Assembly: GCA_028023455.1 (NCBI GenBank)
Contig: JAQFVV010006255.1
Coordinates: forward strand, 5,192,501-5,256,500
Length of the DNA: 64,000 bases
Reading direction: 5' to 3'
DNA from: Epiperipatus broadwayi
Lineage: Eukaryota > Onychophora > Udeonychophora > Euonychophora > Peripatidae
The notes under the pieces were generated by a model. It did not search any database and was not told the DNA's origin. It saw only the letters and a list, made by a program, of their open reading frames with translations. Shown here one piece after another: positions 10,880-21,704 of this stretch (position 1 is its first letter; the number at the start of each line of letters is the position of its first letter). The translations under genes and the position numbers were made by a program.

Positions 10880-11547
10880 TACGTCTGAAACAGAAAGGGG
10901 TTGATGTACCGCTAATGAATATATATGTTACAAACACACATATATAGTGTTACATGTTTCATAATTTTTTAAAAATATATATGATTAGTTTTAGGATTTT
11001 TAAAATGAAATTTTGCAAAGCAAAATATTGCAACATATTTTTCTTTTAGAATAAAATTTCTTAGCAAGAGGGGGGAGAAATCTAAAATAGAATTAGAAAA
11101 AATTTACAACACTTTTTCTCTCTCTTAGTAAAGAAAATTTTTTTTATAATGTATAAATTCAGCAAATGTGAAATCAAACTAAAATTTATTTTGTAAAAAT
11201 AAACGTTAGTAAAACTTTCATTATGTAATTACTTTAAAAGATTGCTAGCTGATAATAAAGTTGAAATCAATAATTGTAATAACTACAAACTGTAAATTAT
11301 CTTATTGGCAAGATAGATTAATCTAAGCAAAGGATTAAGATAATCAGACATGTAAAATTAATTAAAAGACAGATTTCAAGTTAAGATCAAAATTAAAAAT
11401 AATGATAAGAAATTAAAAGAATAGGAGAGAAAAAAGTATATAAAGTCACTCTCTTGTTATTCAGTCAGGTTTGTGATATACAGTTCACATTGCTATTAGT
11501 CCAGAGTTTGGGGTCTGCTCCGGTCAACGTTAATGGAGAGTACACAC
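10880..11547 (+). repeat. Dispersed repeat R1 (LTR-like), copy 1
   Basis: The stretch matches the reverse complement of about 45,100-45,900 over most of its length. Shared blocks include TGTTACAAACACACATATAT, CTTATTGGCAAGATAGATTA, TATAAAGTCACTCT, GTGATATACAGTT and GGTCAACGTTAATGGAGAG. No coding sequence is present. Presence in two places, a shared TATA-like box and a TGTTAC start suggest a solo long terminal repeat, but the true ends and target duplication are not clear. It may instead be another kind of dispersed promoter-bearing repeat. Confidence 0.6.
11447..11490 (+). promoter_or_regulatory. Possible TATA-type core promoter inside repeat R1
   Basis: TATATAAAG lies at 11,447 and is kept as AATATAAAG in the second copy of the repeat. 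About 30 bases downstream both copies keep GATATACAGTT, a possible start site. The conservation between two otherwise diverged copies is the only support. Confidence 0.35.
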
Positions 11548-13382
11548 GTAAAATATATATTTATTAAAATGAAATGTGCAAAGTAAGTTAAAATTAGTTG
11601 TTATCTGATTAACAGAAATCCGGCTTGAAATGCAATTAAATGAAATGAACTAAATAATGAGATAATGAAAAGAATTTAATTAGCAAAATACCATTTTAAT
11701 TAATTACTAAGTTATAATTATGCTGATTAATGAAAAACCACCCTAAGCTTACAAATTAAAATTACTCCAGAAACAAAAGAAACCATACAGATAAAAAGGG
11801 ACATAGTTGAAAAGAAGTGTTGGTACATTCTTGCAAATCTTCAAGTACTAGTGCTACAAGAAAGCAGCATGGGAATTGTGAATCATCCAGGATTTTGGCT
11901 CCTGAAGGTTAAGCAAGCCAATTAGTTTTCTTTTACAGATCGCATCAATCTTACTTTCAGACAAAGAATTTATAACAATCTGTCTCATTTTACAATTTAT
12001 TTATTTTTTCATGTTGAAAATTAAAATAACTAAATATGAGGCAACCTGCTATTCCTAAAATTTTCTTCATGTATATATTTCTTTTTTTTCCCTTTGCTTT
12101 ATATTTTTATTTGATGGTGCAATATTGTTCTGTCTACTATGCATTTTATTAATACAACAGATGTAACAGGATGTTGTGCTATAATATTATAAATATAAAG
12201 CAAATTACCAGTTAAATGTCTCGAATAATTTTTATATATTTTTTTCTATCTCTTAAACATCTATGATTATTTAATTAGTCCAGTTTATTAATCAGTATTT
12301 TAATATGAAATATTATTTTAATATGAAATATTCGATTGGGGTTATATTGATATTTTCTTTATTACAATAAAATTTTTCATAAAATAATCATTGTAATTTT
12401 TTTTTTGCATTTTTTTAACACCAGTTGAGTAATTATTTTAAGTTCTATGTTATGCTGTTCTTTTTAAAGTTTGATTAATCTATAATAAACACAATAATTA
12501 AATGTACAATACAAATAAAATGTACATTTGCGCTCAGTACTTGATTTTCCAGAATCTTTTTTCCACTTTTTTTTTTCATTTAATTTATTAAATAATATAT
12601 CCCCACCCCCTTTCGCTTATGTAATATTTATTTTTTAATGAATGTTATATTAAAAATATTATAGAATGCAAAACGCCATTCTAGTCTTCTAGAATAATTT
12701 TGAGTCAAGTCTGTATTTTTTTTCATTTTATTTTTTATTAGTATGACAGCATTTATAAGGAATATAATAGGGAACTATCCCCCCCCCCCCATGCTATCTC
12801 AATACATGTGTTTGATGTCAAAGTTATACAATGAAATTCTATATCCATTATATTGGAAATAACTAATTGAAATCAGTAAAGAGTAAATAACTATTACTAT
12901 TTTTAATGAAATTACTGATAAAAATAAACATTTCAAAAATGTAAAATGTGGATATTTTTTTCTAGATTTTGAAGTTTTCACTTACATAACATTTTCGCTT
13001 TTTCAAGCAGGTAATTTAAATGAATGTAATAAAAATTATTTTTATAACTTTTTATTTTTAATTTTGTAACATGAAGAAAATATTTAAGGTTATTATACTC
13101 ATCTCCTGACACCATGTCTTTTCTCTAAAAATTGTAAAAAGGCAGTATTATTGTCTTCAAATTGGACGTTATTTGTGCTAAGTAATAAATTTTTTTACTT
13201 AATTGATTTCATTAAAAAAAAATCACATTTTTTTAAAGAGCTCTATTGAAATAAATAATGAGTATAGTAACAAAGAAGATTTCAATGTCTTACAAACTTT
13301 TCATTAACAAACAAATTAGATAGACTTATTATATTTAAATACAAATATATTTTCTATACTGAACTTAATGTAAATATAACGT
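11548..13382. other. AT-rich DNA, nothing recognised
   Basis: It contains poly-C (12,780-12,790) and poly-T tracts and a short duplication of TTTTAATATGAAATATT near 12,300-12,330. No gene-like frame or RNA gene found. Confidence 0.5.
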
Positions 13383-13460
13383 ATTTAAACTCAGACTTTC
13401 AAGCTCCCTATATCTATCCACTCCATCTTATACAACTAATACACATGTGAGTTCAAGTCC
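13383..13460 (-). repeat. Fragment of the hammerhead repeat family (box-B end only)
   Basis: Read on the minus strand, it carries the GAAAGTCTGAGTTTAAAT end of the family and the ATGTGTATTAG block. The ribozyme part is missing. Confidence 0.5.
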
Positions 13461-13979
13461 TTTTTAATTACATAGACTTGATAATGGAATGTTATCTGAT
13501 AAAATATATAATTTAAAACTAACATCATTGGAGGGCAACAAGGAAAGAAGAGAACTTTATTTTATTAATCTTTTTTGTTGTAATATATATAATTATAATA
13601 ATATATTTGTGTGTTTAATATGTGTTTTTAAAAAAGAATATAATAATAAGATTTATTTTAGCTTTCTCTCTCCCGGATGTTTAAATAAAAAGAAATAAAA
13701 AATTATCAAGATATTTTATTTAGTAATATTATTTGATATATTTGCAAACGCATCCACATTTGGATTTATTAAATGAGATTGTCTAAGATTTTATATGCTT
13801 AACTAGTAATCATATTTATGAATTTTAAAATATATTATGTTTTGATAGTTTATGAGATTTATTCTAATTTTTATGAAAGTTATAAATAATATACAGTCTT
13901 TTATTTGTAGTATTTATTAGAAGTAATAGTGTTATTAGGAAAAGTTTCCTTGTTGCATTATGGAGTAGAATATATATGT
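13461..13979. other. AT-rich DNA, nothing recognised
   Basis: The 69-codon frame from 13,489 has a random-looking composition and no domain. Confidence 0.45.
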
Positions 13980-14908
13980 ATTTAGAATTCAATCCACTAA
14001 TAATAAATTATGGATTAAAGACCAAGATAGATTTTCTTAATAAACCTGAAAAACATGTAAAGTTGCCATGGCAACATGTTGAGATTGTTGATTGATATTG
14101 GGGTGTCCAAGTGTTGACTGATTTTAATGATTATATACATAAATGAAATATTTATCCAGATACATCCAGGTATAATTTATTAACATCATCTGGGTAACAA
14201 ATATTGTAAAATAATTGTAGAGACACTGTAAACACTGATGCACAACAATAATAAAAATTATATTAATAGAAAATAGAAATAATAATCATGAGAAATTATT
14301 TAGATTAATGACTTTTTTAAAAAAAAAAATTCCAAATAGAAGGTAATTTGCATGTATCCTCATATTTGTTGATACATTTTGGCATTTTAAAGATCTCAAT
14401 AGCTTCTCTGATCTGACATTTTTGGAGAGTGTCACATCTGGATAATATTCTCATATTAAAAAAAAAAAAAAATCAACACTATGACCTGTATCTATAGCAT
14501 GAACAGATAGAGGTGATGATGATGAATGTTTTTAACTGGATTAATATGTTCATCTTTTCCAGCATTGATGCTTATTAAGCCTATATAAAGCTTTCCAAAT
14601 GTTACATGGAATTTCATAATCTCCATGTGCTTCAAGAGGGATTGAGTCTTTTGTCTTTATTGTAATGCTATTAATTTTTTGCAGAGTGGTTGTCTTTATA
14701 TTATAATGTCTTAAAATATGACCAATTTTGTCTGTAGTTCCTTTTATATAAGGAATACTAACTCTAATAGTTGTTTCTTCTTTTTGTCTTTTATTTTGAT
14801 TGTTTAGGGTTTGAATTAAGGCTGTGTATTGTTTTATTGTTATAGTCATTAGCTGATAAAATATTGCTTATATGATTTATTTCATCTTTGAGATTTGATA
14901 TTTTATGC
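13980..14908 (-). mobile_element. Penelope-type PLE (family C), 3' fragment, copy 1
   Basis: The minus strand runs from the RT-endonuclease linker (about 14,908) through the start of the endonuclease (about 14,560) into a 3' untranslated region. It shares with the plus-strand copy at 16.4-17.5 kb both the protein segments and the UTR block CTCTACAATTATTTTACAAT. After that block the two copies diverge. The element is 5'-truncated and the endonuclease is interrupted after the first half, so it is not functional. Confidence 0.75.
14550..14849 (-). pseudogene. PLE-C linker and start of GIY-YIG endonuclease
   Basis: The frame has VSIPYIKGTTDKIGHILRHY, the conserved linker of classic Penelope elements, then KDSIPLEAHGDYEIPCNI. 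In the latter, GDY replaces GVY of the nuclease and the first of the paired cysteines remains. The YIG half is not in frame; the sequence shifts into KALYRLNKHQCWKR, which still echoes the YIGL.N.C...R order in another frame. The function in an intact element is DNA nicking at the target site. Confidence 0.72.
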
Positions 14909-15030
14909 ATGCCTTTCCAATATAATATTACATATATTATACAAATACAATAACAAACATACTTAAAACATTAAATATTCATATGTATTATATATAATCT
15001 ACCATCTATAAAAGCAATAACCAATATATA

Positions 15031-16298
15031 CCTGGGTCTCGTTTTATGCGGATTTTGTTAATGCGATTCATGTTTCTTCTTAATATCTTTTTATGCGGTT
15101 TTCTTTTATGCAATAAAGAAGTTCATATTTCACTATATTTATTAGATATCAAGAAATTTAAATTATTAATAACTTATTTTGACTTGAAATACTTTTTTTC
15201 TTTCAAAAATGTTATATTAGCAGCTTACTTGAATATGGCCTGAAACTATTTAGAATCTTAACTTCTACATAAATAACCTAGTTATACTTATGAGTAAATA
15301 ATAATAATAGATTTATACTTACAAATATAAAAATATCGCAATAAATATTCAAAAATTTTAAACTTTTAAAACATATTTTGTTAGATATAACAGAAATAAA
15401 TATTCTTTTAGATTTTTAAAAATAATCACAAATAACGAAGATTTTGTAAACTGAAAATAACACCAAATAATCTTTCTAATGATAATGTATAACCTTTTTG
15501 TTTTGATTACGATCTCATTTTTTTAATATAGAAACAAAATGCGAACATTTAAAATCTATTACAGTAGTAAACAAAAATAGCTATCAAATGAATACAAATT
15601 TATTATTTTCTGATAAGTAATAATCATTTAATCATAGATTTTATATTGATATGTGAGACAAAGAAAAACATCAGAAATGCTGAAATGTGAGAGTTTGCTG
15701 TAATGAACAACCTCTTAAATTCTGAGAGCTAAATAGTTGTGTCTGGATATTGTGAGCTTTATAAACAATTAGTACAATCATTGTCTCAAAGTTTAATCAC
15801 TGATTACATTGTCAAGACTGAAGGTGCCACTAGTTGTACTTAGAGTGGGGAATGGAAGGTAAAGTGGCTAACAGGTTTCTCTGGGTATAGTTGCTGAGAG
15901 AATTCTGACTCTGTTTAAGGAGAAGTCACAATGCATCACATCATATCGACAAATCTGATTTCTTACCAGTTCACAAATGCATTGCATATTGTCAAATAGC
16001 GATAATGATTAAAATATGTATGAAAAATGTAAAATTAAATACTGTAGTTAATAAAAAAAGTTTGTCTTGTGTCAATTTTTTTCAAATATTTGAAATTTTT
16101 TATTAGTCATGCTTTATTTCCTTATTTTTTTATGTGAATTGTTAAAGTAATTTTTCCTTGTTGCTTTGCTTTTAAGCGATTTCTGAAAATCACAGAACGT
16201 ATCTCCCATTTTTCAAGGTAAGTTAAATCTATTTTTGTGCAATTTTTTTAATGTAGGTTTTCTGAGGAACCTATTTACCGCATAAAATGAGACCCAGG
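15031..16298. mobile_element. Inverted-repeat DNA transposon T1, copy 1 (pogo/Tigger-like ends, non-autonomous)
   Basis: The left end reads CCTGGGTCTCGTTTTATGCG and the right end is CGCATAAAATGAGACCCAGG, its inverted copy. Sub-terminal TTAATGCG-type blocks recall Tigger termini. TA lies outside on both sides (ATATA before, TGTATA after), consistent with a TA target. No transposase frame remains; the 65-codon frame at 15,046-15,243 lies over the left end and is not a gene. A second copy lies at 17,486-18,522 and a LINE tail is inserted at 15.84-15.95 kb. Confidence 0.72.
15838..15950 (+). mobile_element. LINE 3' tail inserted in transposon T1
   Basis: About 110 bp beginning TAGAGTGGGGAATGG and ending GCATCACATCAT. 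They match the 3' untranslated region of the LINE at 51.4-54.9 kb (minus strand there), including GTGGCTAACAG, TTTAAGGAGAAG and the CATCA-type tail. The second T1 copy lacks this block and reads straight across, so this is a nested 5'-truncated insertion. Confidence 0.8.
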
Positions 16299-16805
16299 TG
16301 TATATATAATAATGAAATAATAATAATTTTATCAAAACTATAAACTTTATTATTTATACATTCATTTTTTTTAATGAATAAAGTCACGTCATAAATTTTA
16401 TATTACAATATATTCTTATTGACACACATATAAACAAAATATACATCCTAATATTAAATTTACAATGGAAACAAAAACTGATGGGAAACTTTCTTTTCTA
16501 GATATAATTGTCACCAAGAAAGAGAATAATTTGTTATCTTTTTCAATTCACTGAAAATCTACACACACTGACAGATATTTGAAATTTTCATCACATCATC
16601 ATCCATCTTAAATCTTTTCTGTTGTAAAAACTCTTTTCACTAGAGCTATTAACCTTCTTCCCAATAAATCAAATCTCAAAGATGAAATAAATCATATAAG
16701 CAATGTTTTATCAGTTTTAATGGCTATAATAATAAAACAATATACTGAGCCTTAATTCAAACCCTAAACAATCAAAATAAAAGACAAAAAGAAACAGCTG
16801 TTAGA

Positions 16806-17090
16806 GTGTATATTTCTTACATAAAAGGAACTACAGACAGTATTAGATATATTTTAAGACATTATGATATAAAGACAACATGCACCACTTATCAAAAAAT
16901 TAATAGCATTATAACCAAACCTAAAGATTCAATCCCCCTTGAAGCACATGGAGTTTATGAAATTCCATGTAACATTTGTAAAACTTCCTATATATGTATG
17001 AGTAATCATTGCATCAATGCTAGAAGAGATGAACATATTAATGCAGTTAAAAACACTCATCACCATCAGCACTATCTCTTCATGTTATAG
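16806..17090 (+). pseudogene. PLE-C linker and GIY-YIG endonuclease
   Basis: The frame shows ISYIKGTTDSIRYILRHYD (linker), IPLEAHGVYEIPCNICKTSY (GVY strand with the CxxC pair) and NHCINARRDEHINAVKN (R-x(2-3)-EH helix). At the expected YIGxT site it reads YICMSN, so the second strand is mutated. The catalytic arginine and the histidine of the helix remain. The ORF is open but the domain is probably inactive. Confidence 0.78.
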
Positions 17091-17379
17091 ATGCAAGTCA
17101 TAGTATTGATTTTTCTAATATGAGAATACTATCCAGATGTAACACTCTCCAACAATGTCAGATCAGAGAAGCCATTGAAATCTTTAAAAGGCCAAAACAT
17201 ATCAACAAATATGATAATATATAAAAATTACATTTTATTTGGATTTTTTTTTTTTAAAAAGTCAATCTAAATACTTTCTCATGATTATTATTTCTATTTT
17301 CTATTAATAGAATGTTCATTGTTGTTATACATCAGTATTTACACAGTGCCTCTACAATTATTTTACAATATTTGTTCTT

Positions 17380-17409
17380 CAGTTGATGACCAGTGTGCCC
17401 TGGTCGAAA
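17380..17409 (+). ncRNA. Hammerhead-like hairpin in the PLE-C tail
   Basis: TTGATGACCAG, loop, CTGGTC, GAAA: a six-pair stem GACCAG/CTGGTC directly followed by GAAA and preceded by GTTGAT. It resembles the core and stem II of a hammerhead with C3 changed to U and a shifted core. No flanking stem I was found. I regard it as a remnant. Confidence 0.4.
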
Positions 17410-17485
17410 TGTCATTGGTTTATAAATTGTTTTTCTGAAGGTTTGTGATGGTGGTGTTCTAGTTGTATTTTTATATTGGACTACG

Positions 17486-18522
17486 CCTGGGTCTCTTTTT
17501 ACGCGGATTTATTTAACGCGATTTTGAAGTTAGGCGATCCACGTTTCTCCAGAAGTCGAACTTTGATAAAGCGCTATTACTTTAAATAATAAATTTCGCG
17601 CACTTACATCATATTGAAAGGAATAGCACATTATTGGAATTCAACTTTCATCTTAGTAATTTCAATATTTTCAGTGCTTTATAATAGTAAGATTTTATGC
17701 AATAATGAAATTAAAATCATGATTTCCACATTTTATGTACACACACATTAAATTTTACAAGATTATAATGTAAATTTGTTCAAACATTGTACCTGTTAAT
17801 TTTGCATTTTAAATCACATTCTGTTTTTGCTTTTTAAAAAAGAATGTAATCAATTATTAATCATTTAGTGTCAGCAAGTTTATTTTTAAAAGGTGAGTAA
17901 TAGCAGTGGGCACAATTAAAATTGAAAATTAAAAAATTAAAGACAAAAATAAGAATTTAATTTTTAGTTGTTAGATTAATTACTAATTACGTTGTCACCA
18001 GAAAACCATTAACACAACATGAGAGTGACGTTGGCACTAGTTGTATTTTCTCTTGTGAAGAATCTGATTTTTTACCAGTTTGCAAACGAACCTGTTTATC
18101 GGCAAATAACGATAACAATTAAAACGTGCATAAAAAATGTAAATTACTGTAAAATATGCATAAAAATATATTGTTTTGAATAAAATTAAATATTATAGTT
18201 CAAAAAAGTTTGTCTTGTATCAATTTTTTTCAAATTTGAAATTTTTTATTAGTCATATTTTATTTCCTTATTTTTTTTTTTTTGCGCGAATTTTAAAGTA
18301 ATTTTACGTTGGTGCTTTGCTTTTACGCGATTTTTGAAAAATCACAGTCCGTATCCCCCCTTTTTCAAGGTAAGTTACGTCTATTTTTGCACAATTTCGT
18401 TTGTGCATGGTTTTTGAAAAATCACAGTCCGTATCCCCCCTTTTTCAAGGTAAGTTACGTCTATTTTTGCACGATTTCGTTTGCGCACGTTTTCTGAGGT
18501 TTTCTGAGGAACGAGACCCAGG
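17486..18522. mobile_element. Inverted-repeat DNA transposon T1, copy 2
   Basis: Left end CCTGGGTCTCTTTTTACGCG, right end ACGAGACCCAGG. The interior matches copy 1 (GGCACTAGTTGTA, AATCTGATTT, CAAATAACGATAA, CGATTTTTGAAAAATCACAG) but without the LINE-tail insertion. No transposase frame. It directly follows the PLE-C tail and is itself followed by a SINE. An 80-bp duplication lies near its right end. Confidence 0.72.
18331..18490. repeat. Tandem duplication of 80 bp within T1 copy 2
   Basis: Units start TTTTTGAAAAATCACAGTCC at 18,331 and 18,411 and differ at only a few bases near their ends. Each holds CAAGGTAAGT, a perfect match to the 5' splice-site consensus. Confidence 0.9.
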
Positions 18523-18531
18523 TGTTGAATG

Positions 18532-18806
18532 TCTTTAGAACAATTTAATTTTATTTAAATATTCCAAATACATTCATCTGTTAGTAATATCACAGCAAAC
18601 AGATTAATATATGCACTAACTGTTAGTAATATCACAGCAAACAGGTTAGTATATGCACAACGTTTCAGGAGATATTGTTCTCCCCTCTTCCTTTGGTATT
18701 GCTGGACTGACCAGTAACAGTACTAGCATGGGATTCGAACCTGGGTCCTTAGATTCTTGATTATTGAATTTTAAGGTAACACTCTAACCAACTGAGCCAT
18801 CCTGCC
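18532..18806 (-). mobile_element. SINE with tRNA-like head and PLE-like tail
   Basis: Read on the minus strand from 18,806: GGATGGCTCAGTTGGTTAGAG gives an A box, and GGTTCGAATCC gives a B box, about 50 bases apart, with an elongated anticodon region. The body continues GTCAGTCCAGCAATACCAA and CTCCTGAAACGTTGTG, then two copies of a 41-bp unit, and ends TTTAAATAAAATTAAATTG. The tail matches that at 7.23-7.33 kb. The acceptor arm does not pair, so this is not a functional tRNA. Confidence 0.75.
18580..18661. repeat. Tandem duplication of 41 bp in the SINE tail
   Basis: TGTTAGTAATATCACAGCAA starts at 18,580 and again at 18,621; the two units differ at a few positions. Confidence 0.88.
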
Positions 18807-19617
18807 AAAGGCAACAGTCAGTAGAAATTTCATATACTTATCTATGAGGTTCCTCCTGATTTCTTCACTTTTTCCTAAGAGCAAAGTAAATTAATGGTTT
18901 TCATACGTTATGTATAGTCACACTAGGTTGGCTTATGGGATTTTTTGCCATTGTACCCGGATATTTCATTTATATCTATAGCCTGTGAAAATCTTCGATT
19001 TAATATATATAATTCAATTACTAGTTTAAGCAATTATATGCTTATAATTAAAATGAAAACAAAGTTATTTGTTAGATTTATAAGATAAACTTATATTCAC
19101 GTCACTATGTTATGTTGTTATGTACAAACACAGACACACACACAAGAAATATATTTTGATATTTTGCTTATGTCAATTTATTTTTAGGAATTAAATAGAA
19201 GCTGGAGAGAACTTTATTTTATTAAATTTCATTTAAGAATTGTACATAATCAAATAACAAACATTCTTTTTTATGTAAAGCTGTAAATAAAATAAATTTC
19301 ATGAAATATGACTTTTGTATTCATTTATTGTTACTTAGTCAAAAAAATCATATTCTTATTGATACATATTGATCACACCTAAGCGAAAAAGACAAAAAAA
19401 AAAGTTACAAATTAATCTTGAAATGACTATACAAACCAAATCATGAAACATATACATGTTAGATGTATATGTCATATGTTATTTCTCAACTCTATTTATT
19501 TGACGTCTACTAATACTGTCTGCTAATTTCTTCACAGTGACATTATAAATAGCTATAATAAAATATTTTTGTTACAAAAATATTGTATATATAGTAATTT
19601 TCCAATATCCATGATTA
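18807..19617. other. AT-rich DNA, nothing recognised
   Basis: No coding-like frame or repeat found. Confidence 0.45.
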
Positions 19618-19624
19618 AAAATAA

Positions 19625-19735
19625 GGTCGAGAGGTCAGCGCGACTGCCTTGCACTTGCAGGCAGTTGCCCGGGTTGCGGGTTCGCGTCCCGGCCGATGCT
19701 ATGACACTTAAAAATAAAAAATTATTTAAAAAAGT
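19625..19735 (+). mobile_element. tRNA-derived SINE, family S, copy 1
   Basis: A GC-rich island starting GGTCGAGAGGTCAGCGCGAC, with an anticodon-like stem CTGCC/GGCAG and a B box GGTTCGCGTCC, ending CCGATGCTATGACACTT and an A-rich tail. The head matches the minus-strand copy at 29.34-29.44 kb almost base for base. Its 5' acceptor strand is missing, so it is a truncated SINE and not a tRNA gene. Confidence 0.78.
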
Positions 19736-20595
19736 AATTTTCTACATTATTGTTTAATTCACAGTGTATATATTGTTAGGGCATATGCGTTCTCTTGTGT
19801 GTATATATATACAATATGTATGCATAATTAAACAAATTAAAAACATACACAGTTAGCTACTATCTACTAAAGTTTTTAAAACAATTGTTATAAATATGGA
19901 GAAATAACATATAAAGAAAGACATTCTATGATTTTAAAAATATTATCAAACTGTAATTAATAATACATATCCTTTTGTTAAAGATTCATATTATAAAAGT
20001 TGAATAGTTTAACTCAAATAAAACTCAGCTTCTTAATCTAATATATATTTCAAACATTTTTTTTTTTTTTTAGACTATTAATATTTGTTGGCAAGATCTT
20101 TATTTTCAACTTTCTTTTTCTATATAAATTCAATCATTAATTTTGGATCTATGATCTAAATTATTTTGTTTATATAAAAAAATAAAGCTCGTTTAAAAGT
20201 CATTGTTTAATATTTCAACCAGGAACTGACGACCTATTTTCAGAAACTAAAGTCAAACGATTTTGCTTTCACTTTATTTTAATTCACACAATGATGTTTT
20301 TTTTTTTTATAGACATATTTTTTGTTTATTTTTTATTCTTGTTATTATAAGCTAGTTTATTGTACAAATGTATATTAACTAACAACAATTTATATCGAAG
20401 TATTCTTCTTTTTCTTATATTAATTTTCTTTGGTAGTAATTCTAAACTATTGTGTGCATTTACTCTCCACTCTCTTAATTAAATAAAAATAGTTTGTATA
20501 AATTATCCTTAAATAAAAAAACAAATCAAATGTTAATTTCTATTAATTGTAAACAAAAATTTTACTATGATAATCAATGTAAATAAATTTGAAAC
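19736..20595. other. AT-rich DNA, nothing recognised
   Basis: Poly-T tracts and short AT repeats only. Confidence 0.45.
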
Positions 20596-20720
20596 AAACA
20601 ACCAATTATATTTACAATTATTTAATTATCAATCGCTTTCATCTCTTATTGAGATCTTTTCAAGATATAAAGTAAAAGTTGGGTTGATAATTAAATAATT
20701 GTAAATATAATTGGTTGTTT
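20596..20720. repeat. Inverted repeat, 37-bp arms
   Basis: AAACAACCAATTATATTTAC at 20,596 pairs with its inverted copy ending ATAATTGGTTGTTT at 20,720, with about 60 bases between. It could be the ends of a tiny foldback element or two retroelement tails. Confidence 0.75.
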
Positions 20721-20994
20721 ATGTCAATTTTATTTAGATTGATTATTATATTAAGTATATAGTTATAAATATGCGACTTTTTTTTTCCGCATTAAATAGT
20801 GAAGCTATAAATTTTACACTAATTTATAATAGGTTTGCTTAGCGCTTTCGAGATTTCATGTTCGAATCTCATACTCATAGCTTGTAAATAAAGATTGTTA
20901 TGATTTATGCAAATGCGTTTGAATTTTTAATTAGTCCATTGTTTAGAGAGAGCAAAACATGCCTCTCTTCTATTAATGGCATTGATGTCATTTG

Positions 20995-21693
20995 CTATAT
21001 ATAAAGCTTCCTTAACTTTTCTTTTGGCGTCATTTTTTTTTCTGTACAAATTATTTGGGCAGAACTAGATTCAAATACATGGCCTGTAGCTGCTTGGTGG
21101 TCCCAGAATACTGAAGATCCTTCATTTTTATTTTTAACCTTATTGTAGACATACCTATGTTGGTAAATTCTTGAGTTCAGGTTAGCCCGAGTTTCACCAT
21201 ATGATGCATGGCAGCCAAATTGAGGGCATGCCATTTTATATACCACATGAGGGGCTTGATTTTTTTCTGTTTTATCTTTAGAATTATTTATCAGTCGGTT
21301 AGTATTGGGAGGTGTTCTGAAGCTAAATTTAAAATTGTTAGACAATGTTTTTGCAATGTTTGGTGTTACATTAGGTATGAAAGGAATTGTTAGGTATTTC
21401 ATATTGTCTTTAGGCAATTTATTTCTTAGTTTTCTATAAAATATTTTTATTCTTTGATTGATTGTATTAGGTTTAAAGCCTATGTTAGTCATTTCCTTTA
21501 CATATCTATCTACATTGTTTTTCCTATCCGCTATGTATTTACATAACTGGTGGTTTCTGAATAGGAAAGCATTCATACCTGCCCATTTATATGTGTTGGG
21601 GGTATTAGATTTTGGGCTTGTGTAACCTCGTATGTGCAGTGGTTTAATCATCATTTTATAATCTAAGTGTGTTTTCTCTATTTTTATTAACAA
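20995..21693 (-). pseudogene. PLE-B linker and GIY-YIG-type endonuclease
   Basis: A 232-codon frame. Residues ~1-120 are the RT thumb/linker, with KMMIKPLHIRGYTSPKSN and IPFIPNVTPNI. Residues ~125-225 are the endonuclease: VVYKMACPQFGCHASYGETR, then NLNSRIYQHRY, then SSVFWDHQAATGHVF. VVY stands in place of GIY, and YGET stands in place of YIGET (one residue of the usual YYGET lost). The paired cysteines, the helix arginine, the QH pair and the late H-x(5)-GH-x-F are kept. The domain would nick DNA in an intact element. The C-terminal 20 or so residues are shifted to another frame. Confidence 0.85.
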
Positions 21694-21704
21694 GTCTAGG
21701 TATT

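Larger units (their letters stand above)
16444..17480 (+). mobile_element. Penelope-type PLE (family C), 3' part, copy 2
   Basis: Plus-strand translation starts in the RT after the palm: DGKLSFLDIIVTKKE, then a THTDRYLKFSSHHHPS block with a stop inside, then the linker and the endonuclease. These are signature segments of classic Penelope RTs. The 3' UTR contains a hairpin followed by GAAA and ends where the second T1 transposon begins. The 5' part with the palm is absent. Several stops interrupt the frame. Confidence 0.82.

Noticed and set aside
12780-12790. Poly-C tract as a structural element
   Set aside because: A single short homopolymer without partner sequence nearby.
17380-17409. Active hammerhead ribozyme in the PLE-C tail
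   Set aside because: C3 is changed and stems I and III are not supported; kept only as a remnant.
18720-18806. Functional tRNA gene with an intron (minus strand)
   Set aside because: A and B boxes are good, but the acceptor arm does not pair and a retroelement-like tail follows, so it is a SINE.
19625-19698. Functional tRNA gene
   Set aside because: Near-identical copy at 29.4 kb with an A-rich tail, an enlarged anticodon loop and a missing acceptor strand.
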